From an uncultured Clostridium sp. (GTDB lineage: Bacteria; Bacillota; Clostridia; TANB77; CAG-508): a stretch of DNA of 64,000 bases. The notes beneath the pieces were generated by a model that searched no databases, was not told the origin of the DNA, and saw only the letters and a program-made list of their open reading frames with translations. Location of the stretch: positions 162,087-226,086 of the forward strand of contig CAMKEH010000001.1 of NCBI GenBank assembly GCA_946411515.1, in the 5' to 3' direction. This document shows positions 1 through 9,368 of the stretch, piece by piece; position 1 is the stretch's first letter; every line of letters begins with the position of its first letter. Both the position numbers and the translations under genes were made by a program.

Positions 1-185
1 TTCCGTTCTTTTACTTCATATGTTGGAACATGTTTTTCTACTGCCGCATCTACTGAGTTTGGAACTAATTCTTCCATTTCTTCTCCACAACACTTAATCC
101 CACATCCTGGGCAATTACAATCCTCTAAAACTTTTACTAAAGCTTTACAGCTTTTACATTGTTTAATTTTTAATTCTTTACTCAC
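1..185 (-). CDS. Desulfoferrodoxin-type superoxide reductase (partial)
   Basis: This gene runs off the left edge of the window. It starts with GTG at 185 behind a TAGGAGG ribosome site. The N-terminal rubredoxin-like (desulforedoxin) domain shows the iron ligands CKSC and CNCPGC, followed by the family signature EEMEELVPN and AAVEKHVPTYEV. Such proteins reduce superoxide to peroxide in the cytoplasm of anaerobes. Codon 61 is CGG (positions 3-5), following GAA. In the family a glycine is expected about here (EVKEGK-like), and that is what the +1 frame gives (GGA A..). It is therefore probably one of the CGG frameshift sites, but the rest of the gene lies outside the window. Confidence 0.85.
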   Translation of the reverse strand, partial: MSKELKIKQCKSCKALVKVLEDCNCPGCGIKCCGEEMEELVPNSVDAAVEKHVPTYEVKER

Positions 186-242
186 TATATTTTCCTCCTA
201 ATAGATAATAAATGTATTTATATTAATTATTATTTACATTTA

Positions 243-674
243 TTACTTGTTTTTTTCTTTTAGTAAATCTCTTATTTCTTCTAATAATTCTACTTGTTCA
301 TCTTTTTTAGCTTCTTCAACAGCTTCTTCTTTTCTTTTAAATCTGCTTATAATTTTTATAAATACGAATATACATAATGCTATTATAAGAAAGTCAATTA
401 CATTTTGAATAAAGTTACCATAAGTTATAGTTGCATCTCCTATTTTTGCACTTAAACCTGAGAAATCAACTCCTCCTATTACAATTCCTACAAGTGGCAT
501 TATTATATCATCTACTATTGATGAAACAATTTTACCAAATGCAGAACCTATAACAACACCAACAGCCAAATCTAAAACATTTCCTTTAGCTATAAAATCT
601 TTAAATTCATTTATAAATTTTCCACCTTTATTTTTTAATTCATCTTTATTAATTATTTTCTTGTCTTTTTTCAT
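243..674 (-). CDS. mscL: Large-conductance mechanosensitive channel MscL
   Basis: Membrane channel that opens under osmotic down-shock to release solutes. The 143-residue length fits the family. The first membrane helix contains the typical [19 protein letters not shown] segment followed by DDIIMP (about residues 32-60). The second helix is near residues 87-108, and the C-terminal charged helix ends in [12 protein letters not shown]. An N-terminal lysine-rich extension of about 22 residues precedes the conserved FKDFIAKGN. The start is set by an AGGAGGT site upstream. It lies just downstream of lgt on the same strand with a 3-base gap, so the two are probably cotranscribed. Confidence 0.97.
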   Translation of the reverse strand: MKKDKKIINKDELKNKGGKFINEFKDFIAKGNVLDLAVGVVIGSAFGKIVSSIVDDIIMPLVGIVIGGVDFSGLSAKIGDATITYGNFIQNVIDFLIIALCIFVFIKIISRFKRKEEAVEEAKKDEQVELLEEIRDLLKEKNK

Positions 675-677
675 GAT

Positions 678-1523
678 TTACCTCCTATTATTTTCTTCTA
701 TTTTTTCCTTGCTTTTTTCTTTATCTTTAATTGTTTCTTTTTCTATTTTATCTTTTCTTTTATTTTCATATATAAATATTCCAATTCCTGCAATAAATAT
801 TAATATGCTTATCCATTGTGAAGTTGCTAAATTAAAGAAAATTCCTCTATCTACATCTCCTCTAAAGAACTCTAAAGAAAATCTTAAAACACTATATAAA
901 ATACAGTATAATCCTATTGTTTTATAGGTTTTTAAATATTTTTTATAAGTTAATAACAATACTATAAATATTACAAGATTAAATATTGCTTCTACTATTT
1001 GAGTTGGAAATAATGGAATTTCATTTGGTGTATACTGAGAATTATGAAAAATTATGCTTCCAAATCCATGATATTCTATTCCATAACAACATCCTGCGCA
1101 CAAACATCCTATTCTACCAAATGCATGAACTAAAGGTACTACTGGAGCTATAACAGAAATTACACTGTTAAAAGGTATTTTAAATTGTTTACAATAGATA
1201 TATATTCCAAGTATTGCACCTAGTAATCCTCCATAGAACACAAATCCTCCATAGAATATTTGATGAATCGTATATCCCCAATTTAATACGTGAAAATTCT
1301 CTATTAAAAATGGAAGTATTGTTACTATATATAGTATTTTTCCACCAACTACTAACCCTATAACTCCATATATAGAAGCATATATAAGATCTTCCTTATT
1401 TACGTCTTTGTGAAATTTAGAAAAATATTTTATAGCGATTGTTCCGCCTACAATTATTCCTATGATTATCATAATTGCGTACATTGAAACTTCTCTATTT
1501 AATATATTTATCGTCGGTAACAT
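678..1523 (-). CDS. lgt: Prolipoprotein diacylglyceryl transferase
   Basis: Transfers diacylglycerol from phosphatidylglycerol to the lipobox cysteine of prolipoproteins at the cytoplasmic membrane. The 281-residue protein has about seven hydrophobic segments. The Lgt signature is around residues 130-150 (HAFGRIGCLCAGCCYGIEYHG-like), in the cysteine-containing variant common in Clostridia. The C-terminus is a charged tail. It precedes mscL at a 3-base gap. A rho-independent terminator of the preceding small gene lies at 1541-1580. Confidence 0.96.
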   Translation of the reverse strand: MLPTINILNREVSMYAIMIIIGIIVGGTIAIKYFSKFHKDVNKEDLIYASIYGVIGLVVGGKILYIVTILPFLIENFHVLNWGYTIHQIFYGGFVFYGGLLGAILGIYIYCKQFKIPFNSVISVIAPVVPLVHAFGRIGCLCAGCCYGIEYHGFGSIIFHNSQYTPNEIPLFPTQIVEAIFNLVIFIVLLLTYKKYLKTYKTIGLYCILYSVLRFSLEFFRGDVDRGIFFNLATSQWISILIFIAGIGIFIYENKRKDKIEKETIKDKEKSKEKIEENNRR

Positions 1524-1540
1524 AATTTTTTCTCCTATAT

Positions 1541-1580
1541 AAAAAATAGGTAAACAAATCTAAAATTTGCTTACCTTTTA
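1541..1580 (-). terminator. Rho-independent terminator after the DUF4190 gene
   Basis: On the minus strand, GGTAAGCAAAT and ATTTGTTTACC form a near-perfect stem followed by TATTTTTT. It follows the DUF4190 gene and precedes lgt. Confidence 0.8.
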
Positions 1581-1598
1581 AAATATTAGATTTATATT

Positions 1599-1892
1599 TT
1601 AGTATAAACGATTATAATTAACTGTATTTATTGTTGAAGTAGCAGCTCCAAAGCATATAGCACAAGCTACAAATGTTATAGCACATAAAACTGTACCGAT
1701 TATTGATAATACAAGTCCTGCTGTTGCCATCCCTGTTGGGTTTTTCTTTCTTCCTAAAACACCTAATACTATACCTACTATACCAATAATTAGTCCAATT
1801 AAACCAAATGTAGGTATGAAGTTAAATACTAAAGATACTATACCTAATACTAATGAAGCAATAGAAAATCCATTATTTTTCTTTTCTTCCAT
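1599..1892 (-). CDS. DUF4190 small membrane protein
   Basis: A 97-residue protein with three hydrophobic segments (about residues 10-30, 33-48 and 57-85) rich in Gly, Ile and Val, interrupted by the basic GRKKNPTG turn. This matches DUF4190 proteins, common small membrane proteins of Firmicutes with unknown function. It starts behind AGGAGGATAAAGTC and ends at its own terminator, so it is probably monocistronic. Confidence 0.85.
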   Translation of the reverse strand: MEEKKNNGFSIASLVLGIVSLVFNFIPTFGLIGLIIGIVGIVLGVLGRKKNPTGMATAGLVLSIIGTVLCAITFVACAICFGAATSTINTVNYNRLY

Positions 1893-2066
1893 GACTTTAT
1901 CCTCCTTTTATTTTTATACAAATATAATATCACAACTTCTTTTATATTACAACATTTTTTTACAAATTTTTCATAATTTCTTAGCAAAATTTTTGTTTTT
2001 TAGTTCTTGCTTTTTTATTTCTATAAGTATATAATAAGAATACTTTAATAAATTCAAGGAGTTTTT

Positions 2067-2417
2067 ATGGAACATTGGAGTATAGAAGATTATAAGAATT
2101 TTACAGATAGTAAAAAAAAGAGAAGTAAATATAGAGCTAACAAAGTTTCTGTTGACGGCCATACTTTTGATAGTCAAAAAGAAGCTGATTATTATTGTGA
2201 ATTAAAGATAAGACTAAAATCTGGTGAAATAAATGGTTTTTGTCTGCAACCTATTTTTATTTTAGCACCAGGATTAAAATATAAAGCTGATTTTATTGTT
2301 TTCAACAAAGATAATTCTACAGAAGTAATTGATGTTAAAGGTTTTAAAACAAAAGAATATATTGCTAAGAAAAAAGTATTTGAAGATAAATATAATTTAA
2401 AAATAACTGAAATTTAA
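2067..2417 (+). CDS. DUF1064 protein, phage-type nuclease fold
   Basis: A 116-residue plus-strand protein. The pattern KYRANKVSVDGHTFDSQKEAD, then LKYKADFIV, then EVIDVKGF and EYIAKKK is typical of DUF1064, a small family of phage and prophage proteins with a restriction-endonuclease-like core. The FDSQKEADYY glutamate, the D of KADF and the D-x-K of DVKG would be the metal and catalytic residues. It lies alone, separated from both neighbours, and ends at a strong shared terminator, so it is probably a domesticated or stranded phage gene. Its actual activity is not shown by the sequence. Confidence 0.8.
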   Translation: MEHWSIEDYKNFTDSKKKRSKYRANKVSVDGHTFDSQKEADYYCELKIRLKSGEINGFCLQPIFILAPGLKYKADFIVFNKDNSTEVIDVKGFKTKEYIAKKKVFEDKYNLKITEI

Positions 2418-2442
2418 AACGACACATAAATAGTGTCGTTTT
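2416..2442. terminator. Bidirectional terminator between DUF1064 and acyl-CoA synthetase genes
   Basis: AAAACGACAC and GTGTCGTTTT form a perfect 10-bp stem around a 7-base loop, with A and T runs on the two sides. It can serve the plus-strand DUF1064 gene and the minus-strand synthetase gene that end here. Confidence 0.9.
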
Positions 2443-2452
2443 ACTGCATATC

Positions 2453-4172
2453 TTACATTTTTATAGTTTTAATTTCTTCATTTCTTTTTATTTTCTTAGT
2501 TGTTGTCTTTATTAATTCTTTATCTGTTAATATCATATTTTTAATGTATTTGTATGTTGGAAGAGTTTTATTAATTTCTTTAATTTTATCCCATATTATT
2601 TTTTCTAACTCTTCTTCTTTTATATTTGGATATTTTTCTTCTACAACTTCTTTATTATAAACTACTTTTATAGAAAGTTTGATGTTTGTTTTATCTCTTT
2701 TGTCTGGCATTCCAAATACCATACATTCTTCTACTTCATCTAATCTATTTATCATCATTTCTAATTCTTCAGGAAAAACTTTTTTACCATTTTTTAATAC
2801 TATCATATCTTTATTTCTTCCAACTATAGTTAGGTATCCTTTTTTATCAATATGACCTAAATCTCCTGTATAAAACCATCCGTTTCTTAAAACTTTAGCA
2901 GTTTCTTCTGGCATTTCATAGTATCCGAAGCATTATGTTAGGTCCTTTTACTTTTATTTCACCTATTCCATTTTCGTCTGGATTATCTATTTCTAGTTCA
3001 TCATTTATCATAGGTAATCCCACTGTTCCATAGTTAATATGTTTTTCATCTTCTCCTGCAATAACTGGTGCTGTTTCAGTCAACCCATATCCTTGAAGAG
3101 TTCTTACTCCTAAACTTGTAAATGCTTTTGAAATTTTAGGATCTGCAGGAGCTCCTCCAGAAACTACAAATCTTAATTCTCCTCCTAGAGCATCTAAAAT
3201 TTGTTTAAATAATTTTCTTCTTATATCAATATGTAATTTTAATAGAAAATTACTTACTTTCATTGCGATTTTTATTGCTTTTGATTTACCCTGTTTTTCC
3301 ACTTCTTTCATAATTGCTTTATAAATACTTTCTATTAAAAGTGGAACTCCAACAAATACGCTTACTTTATATTCATTTAAATTTTGTTTTATATATCTTA
3401 GTCCATCTGGGAAAGCATGTCGTAGTCCTCCAGCTAATGTCCAGATTATGCATGTTGAACCAAATACATGATGTAATGGTAAAAACGCAATATTAGTATC
3501 TGTTGGTTTTATTTCTTCTACACATTGAAGTGCATATACATTAGATGCAATATTTCTTTGAGATAGCATAACTGCTTTAGATTTTGAAGTAGTTCCTGAT
3601 GTAAATAAAAGTATATTCATTATGCTAGAATCAATTTTTTTATCTATATAATCTCTTTTTCCTGCTTCTACTAATTTTTTTCCTTCTTGTTTTAATGTGC
3701 TTATATCTAAATAATTATCTATTTTTGACATACAAACATATTCTTTGATATTTGTATTATTTCTTTTTCTTATTTCTTCTATTTTTTCTACTTGCTTTTC
3801 ATCAAAGATAACCATATCTGCTTTACTTCTTTGCAAACAGCCTTCTAGCTCATCTATTTGCATATCTTTATCTAATGGAACAGATACTATTCCTCCTAAC
3901 AAATTTGTCAAATGTGTTAAAACCCATTCATATCTATTTTTTCCAACTATTGCAATTCTTTTATCTTTATAACCTAAATCATATAGTTTAGTCCCCAAAT
4001 TATTTATTTCTTCTAAAAATTGTTCATATGAAATATTTTCATATCTTACAGCTTTTTCTTCTTTATGTTTTATAACGAATGCTATATTATCTTTATATTT
4101 TTCAACTGAAGCATACATCATTTCTTTTACATTATCTAATTCTGTTGCTTCATAAATTTTTTCTCTATTCAT
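2453..4172 (-). CDS. Long-chain acyl-CoA synthetase (AMP-binding), CGG +1 shift at 2927
   Basis: Adenylate-forming fatty-acid ligase that would activate fatty acids with ATP and CoA. Seen: the P-loop-like LLFTSGTTSKSKAVMLS (about residue 190), GYGLTETAPV, then NGWFYTGDLG and KNGKKVFPEELE, and a C-terminal TKKIKRN with the expected catalytic lysine. The zero frame ends four residues after GPNIML because it meets CGG at 2927-2925. Skipping the C restores GPNIML-G-YYEMPEET, exactly the conserved family sequence, and gives 572 residues. The start follows a divergent promoter region with a 21-bp palindrome at 4189-4209. Read literally, it would be a frameshifted pseudogene; the same event in eight other genes argues against that. 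Confidence 0.88.
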
Positions 4173-4188
4173 AAAATCCTCTCCTTGT

Positions 4189-4209
4189 ATCTAGTATCGA
4201 ATACTAGAT
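4189..4209. promoter_or_regulatory. 21-bp palindromic operator before the acyl-CoA synthetase
   Basis: A perfect palindrome with 9-bp arms (ATCTAGTAT / ATACTAGAT) around a 3-base centre. It overlaps the predicted -10 to start region of the minus-strand promoter: -35 TTGACA at 4234-4229, 17-bp spacer, -10 TAATCT at 4211-4206. This placement suits a dimeric repressor, for example a TetR- or FadR-type regulator of fatty-acid genes, but no such regulator is in the window. Confidence 0.6.
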
Positions 4210-4238
4210 TACCACATATTATATATCCTGTCAAGTGG

Positions 4239-4267
4239 TTGACTAATCTTTATAAAAATGTTATTAT
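4239..4267 (+). promoter_or_regulatory. Promoter for the DUF1836 gene
   Basis: TTGACT (4239-4244), a 17-bp spacer and TATTAT (4262-4267). Its -35 box is back to back with the -35 box of the divergent minus-strand promoter, the two forming the inverted repeat GTCAA-gtgg-TTGAC. Confidence 0.6.
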
Positions 4268-4290
4268 TGTTTAGAGTGGAGGTGCCTTTC

Positions 4291-4812
4291 ATGGAAAATG
4301 AAAATATTATAGTTAAAGAAAAAACTGAAACTTCTCATCTACCAAAATGGAATGAAATACCTGATATTGACCTTTATATTGACCAGGTTGTTTCTTTTTT
4401 AGAAAATCATTTATCAAATTATATAAAAATTTATAATGAAAGAACTAATGAAAAGGCTATAACTAAATCTATGATAAATAATTATGTAAAACATAATGTT
4501 ATAAAACCACCTATTAATAAAAAATATAATAGAGAACACATTGCATATCTTTTTGTTATTTTTATTTTAAAACAAATGTATAGTATGTATGAAATAAAAA
4601 AATTAATCACTCTTGCTATTGACACATCTTCTATAGAAGACGCATATGATAGATTTTGTTTAGAAATAGAAAAAGCTATTGAAGTAACTTTTACAGGAAT
4701 AAATTACACTGACAATAGCACACTTTCTCAAGAACAATATATATTAAGAAATGTTGCTCAATCTTTCGCAAATAAATTATATGTTCAAAAAATTTTCTTA
4801 AATAATCAGTAA
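4291..4812 (+). CDS. DUF1836 domain protein
   Basis: A 173-residue protein starting at the ATG behind GTGGAGGTGCC; an in-frame upstream ATG at 4258 has no ribosome site. Seen: the segment SMINNYVKHNVIKPPINKKYNREHIAYLFVI, which looks like a MerR-type winged helix with a NYVK/NR DNA-binding turn, followed by helical sequence. This is the DUF1836 pattern, found in many Firmicutes as a putative DNA-binding protein of unknown target. It is divergent from the acyl-CoA synthetase gene, and the two share a promoter region with palindromes, so autoregulation or regulation of the neighbour is possible but not shown. Confidence 0.85.
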   Translation: MENENIIVKEKTETSHLPKWNEIPDIDLYIDQVVSFLENHLSNYIKIYNERTNEKAITKSMINNYVKHNVIKPPINKKYNREHIAYLFVIFILKQMYSMYEIKKLITLAIDTSSIEDAYDRFCLEIEKAIEVTFTGINYTDNSTLSQEQYILRNVAQSFANKLYVQKIFLNNQ

Positions 4813-4835
4813 CCCGCTATATAATAGCGGGTTAC
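4809..4835 (+). terminator. Terminator after the DUF1836 gene
   Basis: GTAACCCGCTAT and ATAGCGGGTTAC form a long GC-containing stem directly after the stop codon, followed by TTTAT. Confidence 0.85.
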
Positions 4836-4861
4836 TTTATGATATTTTGATATTTAATTAG

Positions 4862-5608
4862 CTATTTTTTAGCTTTTTCTACAGTTATATCTCCAAATAA
4901 TTTTTCTTGAGTTGTTTCTACTTTACTTCTTCTAGATAACTCTAATAGCCCGGAAAAGGCTGTTACAACTTCTTGCTTATTATGTTTATTAATAGAAAAT
5001 AGTTTATTAAATACAAATCTTTTTTGTTTTACTAACACTTTAAACATTTCTTTAACTTTACTTGCAACAGTATAATTATCTGTGATTGCTATTTTTTCTA
5101 TATTTTTAGCATTTTGATTTATCTTTTCATTGTTTCTTTCTACTAATTTTTTATAAATCTCTGGCAATAATTCTTTTTTATATTCTTTTTCAATTTTTCT
5201 TTTTGGAAGTTCTATTTCTTCTTGTTTTTTAAAATATCTATTAGAGTATATTAGATAACTTTCTTTTAAAACTTTACTTATTTCTTTAAATTTCTTATAT
5301 TCTATAATTCTTCTAATCAATTCTTCTTCTGTAAGTTCTTCTTCTACTTCTTCTTGTTTTGGTAAAAGATTTTTTGATTTTAAAAACAATAAAGTTGAAG
5401 CCATAACTAGGAATTCACTTGCTATTTCCAAATTTAAGCTTTCTTGTTCTTTTAAGTAATCAATATATTGATCTGTTATTTGGCTTAAATTTATATCATA
5501 GATATTCATTTTGTTTTTATCTATTAAGTGGCACAACAAATCAAGTGGCCCTTCAAAATTATCTATTTTAATTGCATATTTTTTTGTTTCTAATGTTAGT
5601 ATTGCCAT
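4862..5608 (-). CDS. scpA: Segregation and condensation protein A
   Basis: Kleisin subunit of the SMC-ScpAB condensin that bridges the SMC heads during chromosome segregation. The N-terminal motif NFEGPLDLLCHLIDKNKMNIYDINLSQITDQY is diagnostic; the middle is charged and coiled, and the C-terminal winged helix (about residues 165-240) includes FSGLLELSRRSKV. At 248 residues it is of normal length. It lies immediately downstream of recX and recA on the same strand. scpB is not next to it, so that gene must lie elsewhere. Confidence 0.95.
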   Translation of the reverse strand: MAILTLETKKYAIKIDNFEGPLDLLCHLIDKNKMNIYDINLSQITDQYIDYLKEQESLNLEIASEFLVMASTLLFLKSKNLLPKQEEVEEELTEEELIRRIIEYKKFKEISKVLKESYLIYSNRYFKKQEEIELPKRKIEKEYKKELLPEIYKKLVERNNEKINQNAKNIEKIAITDNYTVASKVKEMFKVLVKQKRFVFNKLFSINKHNKQEVVTAFSGLLELSRRSKVETTQEKLFGDITVEKAKK

Positions 5609-5630
5609 TTTAATTTCCTTTCTGTATTTT

Positions 5631-6074
5631 TTATTGTTCTAATGCTTTATTTATATTTTCTATCTTATATCCCTTTTTTAGTAAAGACTGTTTTATATCT
5701 TCTTGTTCCATTGAAGATGATTTTTTATATATAATATTTGAAGCAGATTTTATCTCATATTCTTCTAATTCATCTCTATTATTATACAAATATTCCTCTA
5801 TATCTGATCTTTTCAATCCTTTTGACATTAACCTATATTCCACTTCACGAATTGATAAGTTTTTTAATATCTTAAAATTATTTACAGTTCTCTCTATGTA
5901 TTCTACATCGTCTATATATTTTGCTTCTTTTAAATAATCTATTATATCTTCTAATAAATCTTTATCAATTGTTGGCTGAAATTTATTTCTTACTTCTTGT
6001 TCTGTTCTTCTTTTATATAATATATATTTTAAAACTCTAGTCTTTTCTTTGTCAAATTGTTCAATATCATACAT
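5631..6074 (-). CDS. recX: RecX regulatory protein
   Basis: Modulator that binds RecA filaments and restrains recombinase activity. The 147-residue protein consists of repeated three-helix units with the typical KYILYKRRTEQEVRNKF, YIDDVEYIERTVNNF and SIREVEYRLMSKGL motifs. It starts 21 bases after recA on the same strand, the usual recA-recX operon order. Confidence 0.92.
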   Translation of the reverse strand: MYDIEQFDKEKTRVLKYILYKRRTEQEVRNKFQPTIDKDLLEDIIDYLKEAKYIDDVEYIERTVNNFKILKNLSIREVEYRLMSKGLKRSDIEEYLYNNRDELEEYEIKSASNIIYKKSSSMEQEDIKQSLLKKGYKIENINKALEQ

Positions 6075-6095
6075 ATTTTTTCACCTTTTAGAATA

Positions 6096-7145
6096 TTATT
6101 CATCATCTTCGTCATCATCTATTGAAAGCTCTTCACCTAATGATTGTTCAAAAGCTCTTTTAAAATTATCTCTTACTTTTTGTTCTACTTCTTCTAGTAT
6201 TTCTGGATTTTCATTTAAATATCTTTTTACATTTTCTCTACCTTGTCCAATTCTTTCATCATTATAACTAAACCATGAACCTGCTTTTTGAATTATATCT
6301 AAATTAACTGCCATATCTAAAACATTTCCTACTTTGGAAATTCCTTCACCATACATAATATCAAATTCAGCTTCTCTAAATGGTGGAGCTACTTTATTCT
6401 TTATTACTTTAACACGTACTCTGTTTCCAACTACTTCTCCATCTTGTTTTATATTTTCTATTCTTCTTATATCCATTCTAACAGAAGCATAAAATTTTAA
6501 AGCTCTACCTCCTGTTGTTGTTTCAGGATTTCCAAACATAATACCAATTTTTTCTCTTAATTGGTTTATAAATATTATTACAGTTTTTGATTTATTAATG
6601 GCCCCTGCTAATTTTCTTAAAGCCTGTGACATAAGTCTAGCTTGAAGCCCCATATGAGAATCTCCCATATCTCCATCAATTTCAGCTTTTGGGACTAATG
6701 CTGCAACAGAGTCTACAACTATTACATCTAAAGCTCCACTTCTTACTAAACTTTCTGTAATTTCTAAAGCTTGTTCTCCTGTATCTGGTTGAGATACTAT
6801 TAAATTATCTATATCTACTCCTAATTTTTTTGCGTAAACTGGATCTAAAGCATGTTCAGCATCGATAAATGCTGCTTCTCCTCCCATTTTTTGAGCTTCT
6901 GCTACAATATGTAATGCTAATGTTGTTTTTCCTGATGATTCAGGACCAAAAACTTCTATTATCCTTCCTCTTGGAACTCCTCCTATTCCTAATGCTATAT
7001 CTAAACTTAATGCTCCTGTTGGTATTGCTTCTACTTCCATAGCTTTAAATTCTCCAAGTTTCATAACTGAACCTTTTCCAAACTGTTTTTCTATTTGGCT
7101 CATTGCCACCTCTAACGCTTTTCTCTTTTCTGTATTTTCTTCCAT
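6096..7145 (-). CDS. recA: RecA recombinase
   Basis: ATP-dependent strand-exchange protein and coactivator of LexA cleavage. The 349-residue sequence is complete: Walker [10 protein letters not shown] near residue 66, the [18 protein letters not shown] segment, loop L1/L2 regions ([24 protein letters not shown]), INQLREKIG, and an acidic tail DDDEDDE. It starts behind AAGGAGG. A promoter (TTGACA/TATAAT) and a LexA-like site precede it, so SOS control is likely. Confidence 0.98.
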   Translation of the reverse strand: MEENTEKRKALEVAMSQIEKQFGKGSVMKLGEFKAMEVEAIPTGALSLDIALGIGGVPRGRIIEVFGPESSGKTTLALHIVAEAQKMGGEAAFIDAEHALDPVYAKKLGVDIDNLIVSQPDTGEQALEITESLVRSGALDVIVVDSVAALVPKAEIDGDMGDSHMGLQARLMSQALRKLAGAINKSKTVIIFINQLREKIGIMFGNPETTTGGRALKFYASVRMDIRRIENIKQDGEVVGNRVRVKVIKNKVAPPFREAEFDIMYGEGISKVGNVLDMAVNLDIIQKAGSWFSYNDERIGQGRENVKRYLNENPEILEEVEQKVRDNFKRAFEQSLGEELSIDDDEDDE

Positions 7146-7167
7146 AAATTTTCCTCCTTAAATATTT

Positions 7168-7216
7168 GAACTTTTGTTTGATGTTTTTATTATATACCAA
7201 AAAAATGTTTTGTCAA
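7168..7216 (-). promoter_or_regulatory. recA promoter with LexA-like box
   Basis: On the minus strand TTGACA (7216-7211), a 16-bp spacer and TATAAT (7194-7189) form a near-consensus promoter. Just downstream, 7168-7179 reads GAAC-TTTT-GTTT on the plus strand, one mismatch from the Gram-positive LexA core GAAC-N4-GTTC. Confidence 0.6.
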
Positions 7217-7232
7217 TAGTTTTTTGAAAATT

Positions 7233-8813
7233 TTATTTATACCAACTTTCTATCCCATAAAATTGATAGAACCATGTTGGGTTTACATCCCCTACTAATT
7301 CTGAGCTATAAGCTATTGTATATTTATTATTATATAAACTAACATATGGTATATCTGTTTTATAAATTTCTATTAATCTCTTATATTTTTCCTTTAAAAC
7401 ATTTTCATCTGATGTGTTTTTTACTTCATTCATTATATTTTGTACTTCTTCATTTGTGTAATTTGCTAAATTACCATCTCCAAAAAACAAACTTAAATCT
7501 GGACTTGGCGCCATAGTTATACTTCCTAATAATATATCATAACTTCTTGATTGTACTAAGCTGTTATAATCTCCAGGTGCTGCTTGCTGAACATTTATTA
7601 TTATTCCTTGGTTTGCAAGCTGTGCTTTTATATTTTCAGCAACAGTAACTTTTGATGCATCTGTAGATTTTACTAGTAAGTTTAATGCTATTGTTTGTGT
7701 TCTATAATTTTCTATTTTTTGCCAACCACCATTTCTAAATGCCCAACCATTTTCTGTAAGTATCTGTTTTGCTTGTTCTACATTATATCCACTACTTGCA
7801 TCTTGTTCTTTTGCTAAAAAGTTTCCATAGTCTAATGGAAAACTACTAGTAGTATATTTATTTCCAAATACTTCTGCTGTAATATTAGATTTATCTATTG
7901 AATATGCTATTGCTTTTCTTACTTCTTGCCTTGCCAAAAAATTATTGGCTGTGTTAAATGCTAAAAAAATATGTTCTCTACCTTTTATATCTTTTGAAGA
8001 ATAACCTATTGTTCCTATATATTCTTGCAAGTTATCATTTGATGTAGCAATTAAATCTAAATTTCCAATTTTAAAGCTGTTATATAATTCTCCTATAGAT
8101 GAATATAAATTAACTGTTATTTTTTCTATATTTACGTTTTTATCTTTATTCCACCATGAAGTATTTTTTTCTAAAGTTATATAAGATGGCTGTACTTCTG
8201 ATATTTTGAATTTTCCTGTTCCAACCGGATTTGAATTTTTCGAAGTTGAGCCGAAATCTTCTCCTTCATAATATTCTTTTGAAATAATAGGAAATGTTAA
8301 ATTATATTCAAAAAATGGGATGTCTCCATTTAAATTTAGTTTAATTGTATAATCATCTACTTTATCTAAACTAACTACATCTTTTACATTTGATGAATAT
8401 ATTGTAGATGTATCTTTTAGTCTATCAATTGTAAATTTTACATCATCTGCTGTAAATCTTTGTCCATTTGACCATCTGACGTTTTCTCTTAATTTTATTA
8501 AATATGAATTATCGCTTTGTTTTGCCCATTCTTTTGCCAAAGCTCCTTCTGCCTTATAGTCTGGTGTTAAATCGACAAGTGGTTCATATATTAATTTTAT
8601 TATATCTTGAACATTTTTATTATTGCTTAAAATTGGATTAATTGTATCAAAATTTGCAATCCCAAGTTTTATTTCTTTTATTTGTTCTGTTTCTTTATTT
8701 GCTATAGATGTTTCTTCTTTTTCATTTTCTTCTCGCTTTATTATAAATATTGCAAATCCTAAAATTAACACAATAAAAACAACAAATATATATTTAATCC
8801 AATTTGATTTCAT
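7233..8813 (-). CDS. Extracellular peptide-binding protein (SBP_bac_5 family)
   Basis: Solute-binding component of an oligopeptide/dipeptide-type ABC transporter (family 5). Residues 8-27 form a membrane segment after MKSNWIKY; there is no lipobox cysteine, so it is probably membrane-anchored by this helix. Family features: YEPLVDLTPDYKAEGALAKEW (about residue 75), LRENVRWSNGQRFTADDVKFTIDR, and ARQEVRKAIAYSIDKSNITAEVF. The 526-residue length is normal. No permease or ATPase genes are adjacent, so it may work with a transporter encoded elsewhere or as a sensor. Confidence 0.85.
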   Translation of the reverse strand: MKSNWIKYIFVVFIVLILGFAIFIIKREENEKEETSIANKETEQIKEIKLGIANFDTINPILSNNKNVQDIIKLIYEPLVDLTPDYKAEGALAKEWAKQSDNSYLIKLRENVRWSNGQRFTADDVKFTIDRLKDTSTIYSSNVKDVVSLDKVDDYTIKLNLNGDIPFFEYNLTFPIISKEYYEGEDFGSTSKNSNPVGTGKFKISEVQPSYITLEKNTSWWNKDKNVNIEKITVNLYSSIGELYNSFKIGNLDLIATSNDNLQEYIGTIGYSSKDIKGREHIFLAFNTANNFLARQEVRKAIAYSIDKSNITAEVFGNKYTTSSFPLDYGNFLAKEQDASSGYNVEQAKQILTENGWAFRNGGWQKIENYRTQTIALNLLVKSTDASKVTVAENIKAQLANQGIIINVQQAAPGDYNSLVQSRSYDILLGSITMAPSPDLSLFFGDGNLANYTNEEVQNIMNEVKNTSDENVLKEKYKRLIEIYKTDIPYVSLYNNKYTIAYSSELVGDVNPTWFYQFYGIESWYK

Positions 8814-8874
8814 ATTTCACCTCTATACTTTGATATCATACATTATTTAAAATAAAATTTCAAGGTTTTCCATA

Positions 8875-8906
8875 TAAAAAACTAAACGGACTACAAAATG
8901 TAGCCC
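8875..8906 (-). terminator. Terminator after spoVS
   Basis: CGGGCTACA and TGTAGTCCG form a stem around a short loop on the minus strand, followed by a T-rich run (GTTTAGTTTTTT). Confidence 0.85.
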
Positions 8907-8923
8907 GCAAATTATTTTTATAA

Positions 8924-9187
8924 TTAAACTCTTGATTCTACAATCAATTTTATTCCTGTTCTATCTTCACCTTCAACTTCTACTTCAGCAAATGCTGGTA
9001 TACAAATTAAATCTACTCCTGAAGGTGCTACAAATCCTCTTGCTATTGCTACAGCCTTTACTGCTTGATTTAATGCTCCTGCTCCAATCGCTTGCATTTC
9101 TGCCTTATTTGATTCTTTTACCAATCCAGCAATTGCTCCTGCTACTGAATTTGGGTTTGATTTTGATGAAATTTTTAAAATTTCCAT
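8924..9187 (-). CDS. spoVS: Stage V sporulation protein S
   Basis: Small Alba-like protein conserved in spore formers; in Bacillus subtilis it affects late sporulation and septation. The 87-residue sequence is close to the family consensus (EILKISSKSNPNSVAGAIAG, AIGAGALNQAVKAVAIARGF, GIKLIVESRV). It is near ymdB and rny, the same order as in Bacillus (rny-ymdB-spoVS). It supports a sporulating Clostridia host. Confidence 0.96.
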   Translation of the reverse strand: MEILKISSKSNPNSVAGAIAGLVKESNKAEMQAIGAGALNQAVKAVAIARGFVAPSGVDLICIPAFAEVEVEGEDRTGIKLIVESRV

Positions 9188-9368
9188 TTTCTTTTGCCTC
9201 CTATAATTTTATTTTTGTTGTTGCAACTTTTACGATTGTTATTTTACAATATTTGGAAAACGTTGTAAAGTCTTTTTTGGAAATTTTTAGGAATTTTCAT
9301 CGCAATATTTTTTTATTTTCGACATATAAATATTAAATAAAACTTTTTAATATTTTTTACATTTTTAT

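Noticed and set aside
661..927. Many plus-strand ORFs opposite host genes, rich in Leu/Phe/Ser
   Set aside because: They mirror minus-strand AT-rich genes with strong motifs, lack ribosome sites and show low-complexity sequence.
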